Origin: Flaccisagitta enflata
Taxonomy: Eukaryota > Chaetognatha > Sagittoidea > Aphragmophora
DNA length: 64,000 bases
Direction of reading: 5' to 3'
Assembly (NCBI GenBank): GCA_965153355.1
Contig: OZ231126.1
Span: forward strand, 76,198,001-76,262,000
Part shown: piece after piece, positions 1 through 62,206 of the stretch
Numbering within the stretch: the first letter of the stretch is position 1
How the letters are laid out: the number at the start of each line of letters is the position of its first letter
Position numbers and translations under genes: made by a program
The notes under the pieces: model-generated
What the model was told of the DNA's origin: nothing
The model's database searches: none
What the model saw: the letters and a program-made list of their open reading frames with translations, nothing else

Positions 1-642
1 AATTTTGGCCTTTTTTGGCCTTCGGTGGTCATCTTTCAGTGCGACGGGCAGTCAGGGGGTGGCTCAAAAATGCCAACCAAGGGTTTCCCCTTGTTATGCA
101 TATGGTAACCCGTGCCAAAACATCTGCAGAGCATGTTCAATCAATTTGATGCAATTCTTGAACACGCCAATGATGCACAGGGTGCAATATTACAAAGTTG
201 AAGCTTTCAATTTCTAAAATATGTTTTGCAGAAATGAAGATATTTACATCCCATGAAATCAAGTTGAGTTAGAATTAAATTTTGAACATTTTATCCATCC
301 TTTAGAGGTCATGATAATTGCACTGCATTATGCAAATCACCTTTTGATACAACATTCTATCAAAGTCTTAGAGAGCCATGATATGTCATCGGCCATTTTC
401 GTCAATACTTGTTACTACAATCCGATTTGACAAAACAGTGATCACTGATGAATCATGGTCGGCAATTTCAATAGGATTATCGGCATGTTGCAATTTGAGA
501 TTCAATACGAGAAGTCAGTCAACGACAACACTCCAACACCATGTAAAATCTCAATAACCCGCATAAATACATTTCTCTTCAAGTCGCGCGCTACGCCACT
601 TTAGGCCACTTCTGACAAAATTGTATTTCTGGATTTTTTTAG
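1..642. other. Intronic sequence upstream of first visible kinesin exon
   Basis: AT-rich DNA without a recognisable exon. The kinesin exon preceding switch II should carry the conserved switch I block, and I could not find it here. The 3' end (644 side) is a normal pyrimidine-rich acceptor ending TTTTTTTAG. Confidence 0.5.
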
Positions 643-26341
<25,699 letters not shown>

Positions 26342-28494
26342 CTGGTTTATAACAACAAACAATCTCAACAACATTGACAGCTACAACAGCGTCAACGAAA
26401 ACATCAACTAAGACGACGACAAAAACGACATAAAAAAGACAAAACCACACTAACGATACTAACCATGAGGTACAATACAAACTACAAAGCAACATAAAAA
26501 TACGGCTAAAATCATGCAAACATTTTCATTGCTCCCTGTCGTGGAGGTTGATTTAGTTGAAGTATTTATTTGGTTCTCTCTTTTGTTAGATCTTTTATTC
26601 CGTCACATCAATGAAATTCTCCTTCTGAACAAATTAAGGAGAATTTTGTTTATGTGATATCTTTTCCTATCATTGATGGTCTCAACGGAAATTTTGAAAA
26701 CCCCTTTGAAATTCAGATTCCTGTCAGATTGAAACAAAAATCATCGAAGGAGCTAAGCTTGGCAGCATGCAACATTGGTTGACAAATTTTTGCTTCATCA
26801 TGAATGGCTCCTTAACTGTGGGCGCCGTGGTCCTGCCGAATCGAATGAAGTAACCGCAATGATGATTTGTTTCAGGATAATCGGCGAATTTTGACTTCAC
26901 CTCAGCCTAGAGAGCCGCATAATTTTTCTTGGTTTTTGAATTGCTGTGGTGCTTTTTTTTTTTTTCAGTTTCCTGATGCATTCGAACTCCGTTTTTTTTT
27001 AAATGGTAAACTTGGATTTCTTTTATTTAGTTTCTTTCCCCCCCCCCCTCCTAACCTCTTTATTCGCTGCTCTGGTTCATTTACATCTTTCTTGGTCTCT
27101 CCATTACATTCACAACTTCATCATTCATTCATGATAAATTCTCAATATTCAAAGGCTTCAAAATTACCCTCCTGGCCCTGTTCTCTCTCTTTCCCACTGT
27201 ATTTGGATAAATTATCCCTCATGGCTCGATGATAGTTCCTGTCCTCCGCTTTTTACTGCACCACTTAGTCGTGGCTAACCCCAATCCATCGCTTGACGAC
27301 GTAACTGGACTGGCAAAACAACGACAAAAACAACAACAACAACAACAACAAAGGATCCATGTCAATTCGTGTTTGGTCACATCAAGTTCTGCGATTTCTA
27401 CGTCATTGTTCCATCGTTCACCCACTGTTTCAACGTCCTCGCCTGTTCCTTCTCTTTTCAATTTTCAGCTCTCTATTTCTCGTTAAATGCTTATTTATTG
27501 GATTTATTTAAACATTAGCATTATTTATTTTGCAAACGTAGATTCTACTCGTGGTAAAGCATTTTTGCGAGATTTTACTGTATTAAAACGTTTTATTTGG
27601 TTTCACGATAGATGCTTTGCTGGAAGTGGACGCTTTTGAATGTTTTCTTTTGTTTTTTGTTTTTTGTTTTTTTCGATTGTTTCTGTGCCATATTCATCGG
27701 TTTCAAATGATACGACCTATTATTGATTAAAGGTTGCGTGTAAATATTCGAAACTATGTATGGCTTAGTAATTATTCATATAATCAATGAATCGTGCGAA
27801 ATGGATCGATAGAAAGTGAAAATGTTAACTGTAATTAATCATAAAGATTGGTTTTAATTTATACTTTAACAAAGAATATAGAATGCCGGTTAGACACACA
27901 CACCCACACGCGCGCGCAGTTTCCCTTACTATCGCTCCAAAAAACTATCGTGTCCGCAAATTTCATTGTCTGAAACTGATATATGATTAAAATAAAACTC
28001 AAGTTTTAATTTTTAAAATCTCTTTTCATTTGACGTCTGAAATCATATCATGAGAAATATTTTGTAAAGATCATATAAAGAGGTAAACATACATTTGGTA
28101 CATGAAAGGCGTTCCATCGAGTTGAAAATGATGACCTCAAAAAGGGCGAAACATACACGATGTACAAACTTGGAGTATTCATCAGGCTAGAATTGTACTA
28201 AAAGACCTTTATATAAGGAACTAATAAGGATATCAGGTACCGAGTGAGCCAGCGTATATAAGCCGATCCTTAAATGCACATTAACAACTCAAAGAATTGA
28301 GAGAAAAGGGGGGGGGAATCAATTTTTGTTCGTATTATGGTTCCTATTGAGTAAGACTCGATGAATGTTGACGATTAGGACAGACTCTGTTCTGACTTTG
28401 CACTCGATGTCAGCGTTGCTTCTCTATCTTCCTCGGCTAAAACGAGGTTGATATAATCAATCACTTCAATCAAATGCTTCCCTTGAAGTGTAAT
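26342..28494. other. Convergent intergenic region between kinesin and PISD
   Basis: The two stop codons face each other about 2.15 kb apart. The region is AT-rich with one short (CAA) run at 27330 and no recognisable further gene. It presumably contains both 3' UTRs. Confidence 0.6.
27991..27996 (+). terminator. Candidate polyadenylation signal of the kinesin gene
   Basis: First canonical AATAAA found after the kinesin stop at 26341; it would give a 3' UTR of about 1.65 kb. Assigned on position only. Confidence 0.35.
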
Positions 28495-37153
<8,659 letters not shown>

Positions 37154-37189
37154 GGATTCAAAGACGGAAGATAGGATGATGATGATGAT

Positions 37190-37950
37190 GATGATTATGA
37201 CAGAGAATGTTCCAAATCGTCCTCATAGTCTAATGAAGATCAGCAGTGATGATGGTGAGAGAAAAGAGAATGTTCCAGATCGTCCTCATGGTGTATTGCA
37301 GAACCGATTGACTGACTTACCAGCATTGATGACGGTGAGAGCCTGAGAGGAAAAAGAATGTTCCAGATTGTCCTCATGGTGTATTGCAGAACCAAGTGCT
37401 GACTTACCAGCAGTGATGATGGTGAGGGGAAAGAGAATGTTCCAGATCGTCCTCATGGTGTAATGCAGAACCAAGTGCTGACTTACCAGCAGTGATGATG
37501 GTGAGGGGAAAGAGAATGTTCCAGATCGTCCGCATGGTGTAATGCAGAACCAAGTGCTGACTTACCAGCAGTGATGATAGTGAGGGGAAAGAGAATGTTC
37601 CAGATTGTCCTCATGGTGTAATGCAGAACTGATTGACTGACTTACCAGCAGTGATGATGGTGAGAGGAAAGAGAATATTCCAGATTGTCCTCATGGTGTA
37701 ATGCAGAACCAAGTGCTGACTTACCAGCAGTGATGATGATGAGGGGAAAGAGAATGTTCCAGATTGTCCTCATGGTGTAATGCAGAACCAAGTGCTGACT
37801 TACCAGCAGTGATGATGGTGAGGGGAAAGAGAATGTTCCAGATTGTCCTCATGGTGTAATGCAGAACCAAGTGCTGACTTACCAGCAGTGATGATGGTGA
37901 GGGGAAAGAGAATGTTCCAGATCGTCCTCATGGTGTAATGCAGAACCGAT
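37190..37950 (-). repeat. 79-bp tandem array carrying repeated splice donors
   Basis: Nine or so copies, recurring at exactly 79 bp (e.g. GCTGACTTACCAGCAG at 37398 and 37477). On the minus strand each unit reads ATGAGGACGATCTGGAAC... encoding MRTIWNILFPLTIITAG, then a consensus donor CTG|GTAAGTC. The most upstream unit (in transcription sense) belongs to the candidate exon 37883-38050. Confidence 0.85.
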
Positions 37951-38050
37951 TGCCAGGAGAAGAAAGCCAACGAAAACAGAAAAAGTTGCAGATGGAAGAA
38001 AGACAGACCAAAGCCAAATCCGTATTTGCCGTCAGACCAGAACAGAGGAT
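37883..38050 (-). CDS. Candidate hydrophobic exon, possibly 5' extension of PISD
   Basis: Bounded by acceptor TTTCAG|ATCC (38050) and donor CTG|GTAAGTC (37883). The 168-bp open frame (2+165+1) encodes a membrane-like segment containing GFGFGLSFFHLQLFLFSLAF and MRTIWNILFPLTIITA. Its end phase fits an alternative acceptor TGACTGCAG|GC inside PISD exon 1 (37086), giving ...IITAGTYNSLRPAM. I do not recognise the sequence. It may be a real upstream exon of PISD, an exon of another gene, or an unused remnant. Confidence 0.4.
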
Positions 38051-40306
38051 CTGAAAGGAAAGGAAGGAGGGCTCAGAAAGGTTGGAATGGGCAAGGGCAG
38101 GGGATGGTCATTGGGCAGGGACCTTGAATTTATGGCGATTGTTGGAGCACGGGCCGGGAAGGTGCGGCCGGCGTTTTATCTTGAGCGTGACGGACGGACG
38201 TACCAACTGACATGCCAAAATCTACATTGCAACCAGAAGCGTTGATTACCAGGTGAAGAAACATGACTACGTAGATTGTTTTCTTCTTCCTCTTGTACTT
38301 AATTTTTAAAAGAAAAGAAAATCAAAGTTCAATCATTATCCTAAAAGTTGAGCACAATCGGTCGTTTTTATTTTAACTTTATTATTTCGTTGTTAAGACG
38401 AGTAAAAACCTGAAGAAAAGAAGGATTGTAACTTCGCAAGGAGGTACAAACGTTACTTCCCTTTTGCATCATGAGATTTAGTTTTGTCCTTTGCATATAT
38501 GTATGCGTATCATCTATGACGTGTTTTATTGTTATGCACTGATCTGTTAAACGTTCACACTCTTGTTTTGGTATTATATGTCCTGTTTTCACACTTATTT
38601 TGCTGTCTTAAGTAACGCTTAGGATCATGTGGCTGACTGTGTGAGTGTGAGTCACACTTTGTGTGAGTGTGAGTCACACTGCAATTCAAATCTCGTGAGG
38701 ACAGTTCCAAAATCTAAGGTCATATTTTGAGGGAAATGATTTGAAATCGAAATTCATTATCGAGTTTATTTAAAAATAATCAATAATAATTTAGTAATAA
38801 GATAATCATTTTCCATCGGTATCTTGCAGTCAATATATCATCCCAGTTTAAGAGACATAATTTTGCTGGAATATTTGCATAATTTTGCTGGATGATTTGC
38901 AAATGATCATGCATCATCCCATCTCATCCTTTCCTAATTTGTGACGTTATCAATTTCAAGCGTGATCATATCAAACAAGGTTGAGGCGGAAACCACTTTT
39001 AGTCGCGCACACGCGACTCTAACACCTTGCTCTGTCGGTCCGTTTGTCCGTCCGTCCCTCCGTCCGTCCGCGACTGGATTGCCGTGTATCCGGCATTGTT
39101 GCGCTTGCATATTTGTCTGCGATTGATGGTATTTCGAACGTGGTTCAGTAGATTTATGAATTTCGAATTGATTGACGAAGTCGCGAGCGGATGGGCAGGG
39201 GCATGCCGCCCCGTTCGCGAATGAGGGGAGTGTATACGGCCTTATTCCTAAGCTATCACGATAAACCATACAAAAAAGTATTATTGGCATGTGACTATGT
39301 GTTTGACATTTTTTTTCTGCGGCTTGCGGCTAGAATCTTCGGTACAACTGGTGTTTCTTTTCGTCTTAAAAACAAAGCCGCTCCGGTACAACCATCATTA
39401 AAGCAATTCCAGAAAGTGGTATACATTTGACGTTTTAACTGTAATCTTTGTAGCTCAATATTTGCTCTCATAATAGCAGGGAGATACCTAAGAACTATAC
39501 ATCACTTTTTTTTGAAAACATTGTTGGAATAAGCCTTGTTAGATATTTTTGAAAGTATTTCTTAAAGAAAATATTGATCAGGTTCACTCTTATGCAAACC
39601 AGAACAATAACTTAGTTAGTCAGGTTGAAATAATTGTTCATTTCCGCTTAATTTCTTCAACCGAAGTTTTCTTGTTCGGTAGTGTTTTTTTGAAAATGTC
39701 GCAGAAAGATGCGATGTGGGCATAGGGTTCGCATTGGAAGAGATATTTTCTGAAAACAGTTCCTAACATCACATATGTGTGAATCGCGCTTCTGGAGTAA
39801 CATTGAGACCCCCTCCTATCTGTTTAAAGGTGAATGTTTTTCTCAGGATTCTTAGGATTGTGTTTCTTGGTTTTTTTTTCTCATTTTCTTCAATACTGCT
39901 CGATAGTTTCAGATGTGTTTTGGCATATTTCTGCCTGTGTTAACATATAAACTGCTTTTAATTATGTAAACACTAATTATCTTTACGCGCAGATTAGACG
40001 TTTTTCTGCTATAGATCTTAGTGATTTGGACATGTTGCGTGTCCGGTCTCTACTCATAGCGTAACCAAGAAAGCATCAGACTGATATACAGCATCATTTC
40101 CTGTCACAGGTTAAAGTTGTCGGTTTGACTATTAATAAAAAGACCGGAAGTAAAAAAAAAAAAAAAGATGAAAATAATGATAATGAGAAAAAAACGTTTT
40201 CCATTCCAAAAACGTTTTAAATTTTAAAATATTAGGTTATAACTTATAATCGAGTATCGTTGTTTCTGTTTTCTGTTTCGATAGTTGATATTGACGATTA
40301 CGTTAC
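38051..40306. other. No certain gene; one truncated element
   Basis: A minus-strand frame 38368-38592 has retroelement-like composition but no motif I can name. A truncated GGCCGGATACACGG-family copy lies at 38997-39100 and a second left-end fragment at about 39180-39246 (GTCGCGAGCGGATGGGCAGG...). Confidence 0.4.
38997..39100 (-). mobile_element. Truncated GGCCGGATACACGG element
   Basis: Only about 104 bp: hairpin AGTCGCGCACACGCGACT, a short CCGTCCGTCCGTCC run, CCGCGACTGG and GTATCCGGCATTGTT; the middle is deleted. Confidence 0.8.
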
Positions 40307-40502
40307 CTTTGTGTTTGATTTTCACGGTATTGTCATCAAATTCATCGATTCCGATTCTTTTTAATTTTGCGTGATTACTTAATCCATTGTTATTTTCATC
40401 GATATGACTGGTTGCTTCTCCGCAAAAGAAACACCAAATCACAAAAACCACTAAGTAAACTTTGAAACATGACGCCGAATATCTCTCAAGAAGGAAAGAC
40501 AT
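40307..40502 (-). CDS. Candidate first exon with signal-anchor, unidentified
   Basis: ATG at 40502 opens a frame whose residues about 13-28 (CFKVYLVVFVIWCFFCGEA) look like a signal peptide or membrane anchor. It is followed by a polar Asn/Asp-rich stretch. A possible donor AAAG|GTAACG at 40307 leaves phase 1, matching the acceptor of exon 37883-38050. Without the splice the frame runs to a stop at 40224. Not recognised. Confidence 0.3.
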
Positions 40503-40602
40503 TTGAAAGTCCTTAGGTTGCGGTTCCCAGTTTAATCTCAGCAGAATTTAATGAGATGATTATCTGCAGGCAATGAAGAATACACAATCAAGATTTGGAT
40601 TC

Positions 40603-40770
40603 TTTTTAGTCGCGGACTAGCGACTCTATAAGAGGCTTTGTCCGTCCGTCGGTCCGTCGGTCCGTCGGTCCGTCCGTAGAGGTGATCGAGTTCGAAAGTG
40701 CGAAAATTTGCATTTCCGCTCCTGCCCACCCGTCTGCGACTGGTATTGGCCGTGTATCCGGCCTTGTTTT
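40603..40770 (-). mobile_element. Short element, GGCCGGATACACGG family
   Basis: Plus-strand view: hairpin AGTCGCGGACTAGCGACT, GTCCGTCGGTCCGTCGG array, CTGCGACTGG and GTATCCGGCCTTGTT. Confidence 0.85.
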
Positions 40771-41008
40771 TTCACAGCCTTCCGACGCACCATCGTTCTT
40801 TGTTTGAAGAGAAAAATACCGATGCGTTGGTCAGATTTCACAAAATTTGAGAGTAGCAGATTGTAAACGTTGAAAACAATTTCATAATTAGGTAGTTCTT
40901 CTTTTTAGATGAAGAAGGCTCGAAAAGGACTTGAGAAAAAAAAGTTTGTTATTATGTGACGCGGCGTGCTCATCTTTAAAAGAAATATTCATTACAGATA
41001 TATACCCT

Positions 41009-41590
41009 GTGTTCAATCTCAAAGTTAGAAAAGTAATAGGCGTACATTTTTGAACGCAACCAGTCAGTGATTTCAAATCATTTTCTCTTGTAGTACTATA
41101 GTTGACGTTTTTTGTGTAAAAATTTCATTGGTCTAGCCTTTATAGTTTGTTCACAATATTGATTTTAAGTAAAACAAGTATATCAAGTTTGTGCTAAAAA
41201 CTCTCCTTTTAATCATGATAGTTTTTCTTAATATCGCTCAAATTTCTAAAAGATTCGAAGTAAAAACTCCAGATTGTACTCAAATTATGTACAATTTGAA
41301 AATGTTTACATCTGAGATCAATCTGGCGCCAGTTATCAAGCCGTTTAAGAATCTAAGGCAGAATATTGAAAAACAATTTTGATGAAAATATGAGTTTTTG
41401 AGCTTCAACTGTAAATACTTGTTTTAAATTCAAATTGATGTTGTGGACAAACCATTTAAGCTAAACCAATGAAATTTGTACACCAAAAATGTCAAACATA
41501 ATACTACAAGAGAAAAATGGTTTGAAATCACTGATTTAGTGCGTTTAGAAAAGTAAGCTTTTTACTTTTCCGACTTTGAGATTGAACACC
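41009..41590. mobile_element. 580-bp MITE with GTGTTCAATCTCAAAG ends
   Basis: The ends GTGTTCAATCTCAAAGT (41009) and ACTTTGAGATTGAACAC (to 41590) are inverted. A second inner pair (CAATGAAATTTxTACAC / GTGTAAAAATTTCATTG, with TTCTCTTGTAGTACTATAG) shows the whole element folds back on itself. Confidence 0.75.
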
Positions 41591-41680
41591 CTGTAGTGAT
41601 AAATTGGGTACAAATGTACGATCATCTGTGATCTTTTGTTTTTTAGACTTTTTAGGCGTTTTTTTTTTAAATTAGGGTTA

Positions 41681-41769
41681 GGGGTGGGTTTAGGGTTAGG
41701 GTTAGGGTTGAGTATAGTTTTAGGGTAAGGGTTAGGGACAGGGTTAGCTTTCGGGCTAAGGGTTGGCTG
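41681..41769 (+). repeat. Interstitial TTAGGG-type array
   Basis: Degenerate repeats of TTAGGG (TTAGGGTTAGGG, TTTAGGGTTAGGG). A flank 35-50 bp downstream, GCTCTGGCGGAA, recurs inverted beside the array at 61079. Confidence 0.85.
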
Positions 41770-42192
41770 GGTTTTTATGTATTACGGCCCGAAACTATTT
41801 GAATGAAAGCTTCGCTCTGGCGGAAAATTCGGAAAGAAAAACAAAATCGTGCAGAAAATCATCATTTTTTCCATAAATAGATTTATCAAGAAAAACAACA
41901 TTTAATTGTGCTTAGTATTTGTCTCATGTAATTGTGACTTCATCTGTAAGGTTCCGCTGTAGCGTCCGGCATCATTGTATATTTCAACAAAAAATTCAAT
42001 CAAAAGCTGAGCAAAAACTATTTTGTGTCAGAGGAGCTATTATCGGTTTTTCCAATTTTGTAAAAAGAAATTTTTGTTTTTCAAAATCAATCTGACCTAT
42101 AGACCCCGAGAAGCACAATTTGTCTCAGATGTCAGCTCTTCTTGGTTTTCTTTAAGTGCTAACTTAAAATCTGAGGGAAGATGTCAAAAAAG

Positions 42193-42364
42193 AACAAGGC
42201 CAGATACACGGCCAATACCAGTTGCGGACGGGTGGGCAGGGGCGGAAATGCGCGTTTTCACACTTTCTAACTCGATCACCACGGACCAGCGGACCGACGG
42301 ACCAACGGACCAATGGACCAACGGACAAAGCCTCTTATAGAGTTGCGTGTCCGCAACTAAAAAG
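42193..42364 (+). mobile_element. Short element, GGCCGGATACACGG family
   Basis: A good full-length copy: left arm AGTTGCGGAC, right hairpin GTTGCG-TGTC-CGCAAC, then TAAAAAG. The next 42440-42725 holds a strongly diverged relative with GGTCGGTCGGCCGG. Confidence 0.9.
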
Positions 42365-42730
42365 TGATTAAAATCAAAGAAAAAGATTAAAATCCAAAGA
42401 ATTGTGTGTCAAGAGAAAAATCGCGCGATTGCCTCGAACCACCAAAACTCGCCTAATGACCGCGTTCACGCGATTCTATGACCACTTTTTCGGACGGTAG
42501 GTCTATCAGTTGATCGGTCGGTCGGCCGGTCGGTCGGCCGATCTGTCTTTTTGCTTTTTAGAGCTTTTGGGGTCTTTGCCTTTGGGAACAGTTTTTTTAG
42601 CATTTCTGACCCTGCAAATGGTTATAATGTTTTTGCACCACTGTCCCCGCATCTATGTTTGCCCGGCATAAAGGTCTACCAGCCTATTGGACTGGGATAG
42701 CATAGCTTGTGTCCGACATTGTTCCTCACG

Positions 42731-42882
42731 TTTTTAGTTGCGGACACGCAACTCTATAAGAGCCTTTGTCCGTCCGTCCGTCTGTCGGTACGTGAGCACG
42801 GGTCGAAAAGTGTGAAAACGCGCATTTCCGCTCCTGCACACCCGTCCGCAACTGGTATTGGCCGTGTATCCGGCCTTGTTTT
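42731..42882 (-). mobile_element. Short element, GGCCGGATACACGG family
   Basis: Plus-strand view: hairpin AGTTGCGGACACGCAACT, GAGCACGGGTCGAAAAGTG middle (as in the split copy at 29358), CCGCAACTGG and GTATCCGGCCTTGTT. Confidence 0.9.
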
Positions 42883-43060
42883 TTTCGTTCTCCCTCGATG
42901 AAAACATGCATGTATGATGCATTGTTTTTTTTTAATGGATGTTTAAAAAAAGTTTTTTTTCTCTCATTGTGAATTAAGCCTCATTACAAACTCGATCATT
43001 GCACTGAGCCGGTGTTTCGACCGCCCGTAACAAGGCCTGACAGGAGGCCGGGTCCGATGT

Positions 43061-43219
43061 AACAAGGCCGGATACACGGCCAATACCAGTTGCGGACGGG
43101 TGGGCAGGGGCGGAAATGCGCGTTTTCACACTTTCCAACTCGATCACCACGGACCGACGGACCAACGGACCAACGGACGGACAAAGCCTCTTATAGAGTT
43201 GCGTGTCCGCAACTAAAAA
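43061..43219 (+). mobile_element. Short element, GGCCGGATACACGG family
   Basis: Nearly identical to the copy at 42193: left arm AGTTGCGGAC, hairpin GTTGCG-TGTC-CGCAAC. An extra AACAAGGCC fragment stands 32 bp upstream (43029). Confidence 0.9.
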
Positions 43220-43516
43220 GTGCTTTGAATGAAGGTCCGATAAATCTCACATGTTCCTTTAATCATTTGTTGAGGTCAAAGTAACCAAAATACAGCTGCA
43301 AAACAATATATTCTCATGCGCCAAAAGCGTGACAAAATATATTTCTTATTCTTCTGAGATCATTTTCGAGGTTTTATTGTACATGAAGGCGGTTTTAGAA
43401 CGATATCCTTTGGTCTATACAAGGGCTGGTGTTGCACGAGTGAGTGGGGTAGGGGTAGGGGTGTAGATTTGAATTTAAGATAACAACTGAATACTGCTTC
43501 GTTGATGTAAATAGAT

Positions 43517-43669
<153 letters not shown>

Positions 43670-44059
43670 GGAAAAAAGTCTACGTTCACTTGAGAGAGCA
43701 GTGCACGTATACAAAAAGTATCAACAAATTGAGGTGCTTTTTCCAATGTACCGCCGAGGCTATGAGTAGCATAGTAACACTTTGCTGAGCCTCAAAACGA
43801 ATTCTATCAAGTTGTGTCACAAGAATTTTAGCGCAACTTTTTTTTTGCTCGTACACCTGATATGTATCACCCATTCTTCTTTATCCAGGTGCTTCATTTT
43901 GGGCAAAAGTTATCAACAGGTGTGACATTGGGACTTAGTGGGACAATCTTATGCCAGTGCATGATTGAAGTCCAAGACACTTGATTCCGTGTTTACGACA
44001 GTGCTCACCAAAACTGTTTTGACTATAGTTTTTCGGCGGTTTTAGAAAAGTTTAGAATA

Positions 44060-44592
44060 AGTTTTGTTAATTTAATTTCATTTCCCCAACTTTATTTTTT
44101 GTATCTAATTTAATTAAAAGTTACTTAATTCTTTGAACATATTTAGCTGTCAAAAACAAGAACTTGTGAAATCAAAGTGCATGAAGACATCACTATGGAG
44201 TGTTTTAACCCAGACCCTTGGATTCAGCGGAAAATTTTACTTATCCTAGATTACAAGAACAGCTCAGTCAGACAATTATTTCAGATTTTATAGCCATTTA
44301 AAGTTTTTAAGGACAATTGTCTCAAAATGATTTAGGACAAATGTCTTTAAAAACTTTAAATGGCCATAAAATCTGAAATAATTGTCTGACTAAGCTGTTC
44401 TTGTAATCTAGGATGGATAAAATTTTCTGCTGAATCTAATGGTGTGGGTTAGAACACTCCATATTGATGTCTTCATGCATTTTGATTTGATAAGTTACTT
44501 TTTTTGACAGCCAAATAAATTTAAGGAATTAAGTATCTTTTAATTAAGTTAGATAAATTGGGAAATGGAATTAAAATAACAAAAATTAATCC
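44060..44592. mobile_element. 530-bp palindrome (fold-back element)
   Basis: Two arms of about 265 bp meet near 44330. Matching blocks include TTAATTAAAAGTTACTTAA / TTAAGTATCTTTTAATTAA, GTGCATGAAGACATC / GATGTCTTCATGCA, and CTAGATTACAAGAACAGCT / AGCTGTTCTTGTAATCTAG. Confidence 0.85.
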
Positions 44593-45136
44593 TCCAGTTT
44601 TAGCCCGGTTTGCTCGGAAGGTACTGTATGTTATCTTGAAATCGCTCTCATTTCTGAATGCTTTGAGCCACAGGCACAGGGATCTTTCGAAGTAGTTTCT
44701 GAATCTTTACTCGAGGTTTAGTTAGCAGTAATGGCGGCTATCGCCGTGAGGAAAAAAGTCGTGAGCATTGGCCACTCTCCACCAAGCTTTTCTTTTCAGT
44801 CATCTTTTTTTTTTTTTTTGTTAAATTAGATCAAGAGCAATTATATATATTGAATGCACTGAAAGTGAGAGAAAATTAGCTCCGAGCCAAATGAGCTAGA
44901 TGTGCTAAACACTCAAAATTACTTGCACAGGTGACCAAATATGCTCACTGACATGCTTTCTTGTATTTGCTTGCTTAAACCAGTGTCAAAACATTTATTC
45001 ATTTATCGCATTTAAAATCAGAAAAAAAGACTGAGCTAGAATACTTAAAAACACCCTCACAGATGAACATCTATGCTCATAAACATGTTTTCGTATATTT
45101 GCTTGCTCAAACAAACTGAGACATACTGGGATTTAC

Positions 45137-45343
45137 CTAGTCTATTAAGTCTAATAAATCGCAATCAACCATAGACTTGTTCTCCTCGCGATCCGCACTC
45201 CGACTTCGAGCCTTATGATCTGTCTCATCGCTTTTTTTGCGGTCGACCGCGATGCATGACAGATTGAGACTTATACATGTATCCTTGATCCCATTCGTGG
45301 CCCGGAGCCCTTGGGTTTGAGGAAATGAAATCAATTTTCTCAT
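45137..45343 (-). CDS. Possible small or terminal exon, unidentified
   Basis: A 68-codon frame ending LLDLID stop, with coding-like composition in DRKKSDETDHKARSRSADRE. Its C-terminal half is more GC-rich than the surroundings. No family is recognised and no partner exon was found. It could be chance. Confidence 0.2.
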   Translation of the reverse strand: MRKLISFPQTQGLRATNGIKDTCISLNLSCIAVDRKKSDETDHKARSRSADREENKSMVDCDLLDLID

Positions 45344-45616
45344 TAAGAGTTGATTAAAAAATTACCCAAATGTATTTATTTTTTTCTCTGGTGGAATGGT
45401 TAGGCCACCCGCGCCCTACAGGTTTTAAATGTGGAAAAGATGATTCTTTCATTCGTACTTTCATTGATATATTTGTGCATGAATAAGCATTAAGCATCGA
45501 GTTTCAGGGACATCAAAAGACCGAAGTCTTGGAAATTTTTCTTGCTTGTAATGGCAATGTGTGCCCAATGGCTAAATACTGCCTCTTTCTGTCTATCTCT
45601 GTCCCTCACTGTCTGT

Positions 45617-45754
<138 letters not shown>

Positions 45755-46076
45755 CTTCGTCAGAGAAAAGGGGTTTAAGGGTTTATGGAACATGGTTTGA
45801 CACCTTTATCATGAGACAAATTTGGAGATCGTATATCTCGACAAAACAAACGAACATGAAAGCAACATTGTTGAATGGATGTTGATAATGAGGATGAGGA
45901 AAAGAAACGAGGAAGAGCAACCCAATTGTAGTTATCTCATGAAGAACAGATTTTATGATGTTATCGTTTTATGGAATCAAAATTCCCGTCGAGGAAATGA
46001 GAAAAATCATGGAATTTGAATTACCTCATCTTGTCCAATCTGGGGATCTAGTTGGTTCCTCCTGTAATTGGTTAAT

Positions 46077-46229
<153 letters not shown>

Positions 46230-46723
46230 TTCCAAAGTTTACGGGATCTTTAATGTTATTTCTTCTGTCGCTAGGGGAATACTTTTTTTGATATCATTGA
46301 AAATATTCAGGAGCATGTAAACTGGCAGATGAAAGGAAATTTTGATTGAGGTTTTTTTTCAACCAAATAAGCGGCACTAAACAACAATCATTGCGCAGTT
46401 TTAACAATTAAAGTGGAATAGACAAAGACAATCGAAACTTCCCAACTCTCAACATGAATATCATATTTGGAATTGAATCGAAACATTGTCCGAGAATGAA
46501 AAATTATTACCATAACGGGAAACGGAAATGTGTAAATAAGGAAAAAAATGACTTAATTGGACTTGATTGAGGAAACTGATTTGACAATCCAGGATAAAAG
46601 AAAAAAAAACATTGATTTAAACAAGAAAAAAATAAAAAGGCATCCGGGAGTTGAGAAAAGAATTGAAAAGCAAATTGAAAAAAAAAGATCTTCTTCCTGG
46701 ATTCTGCTTTTTGAAATAAGAGG

Positions 46724-61745
<15,022 letters not shown>

Positions 61746-62206
61746 GGGGAAATGATAGGAATTGTATAATATGAAAGAATGCAACGAAGTATGACGATGA
61801 TGATTTGCCATCAATTATGCTTTTATCTACCAAATTTGAGAGTAAATTACCGTTGACGGGTATTGAAGGTTTGAAAACAAAAGATTTGACGTTACACTCG
61901 TCAGAAACGGTCTTACGGAAAATATCGGCATTAATACTTTCAGATGTAGAAAAAACAAATGAACAGTGAGGATTTCGTGTCTTTGGTTCTATTCAATTCG
62001 ATCTTTGGATGCATGTTTTGTGGAACTAAATAAGGATAATGGAAAATTGTCAATCTTTTGACAGTTACTTGAAAATTGTAATGTTACGGTCGATCTCAAT
62101 TTACATCATAAATTCACTTTACACATGTCTTCTATCTGTGATAACCAAATATGTAAATGATCTCTGCTCTTACGGTATTGCTGACAAATGATCTAATCCT
62201 TTTTGA

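Noticed and set aside
37190-37950. CRISPR-like array (regular 79-bp spacing)
   Set aside because: The whole unit is repeated with no unique spacers, in a eukaryotic intron setting; it is a minisatellite.
38368-38592. 74-codon minus-strand frame
   Set aside because: Possibly from a retroelement, but I cannot name a motif; not enough to call.
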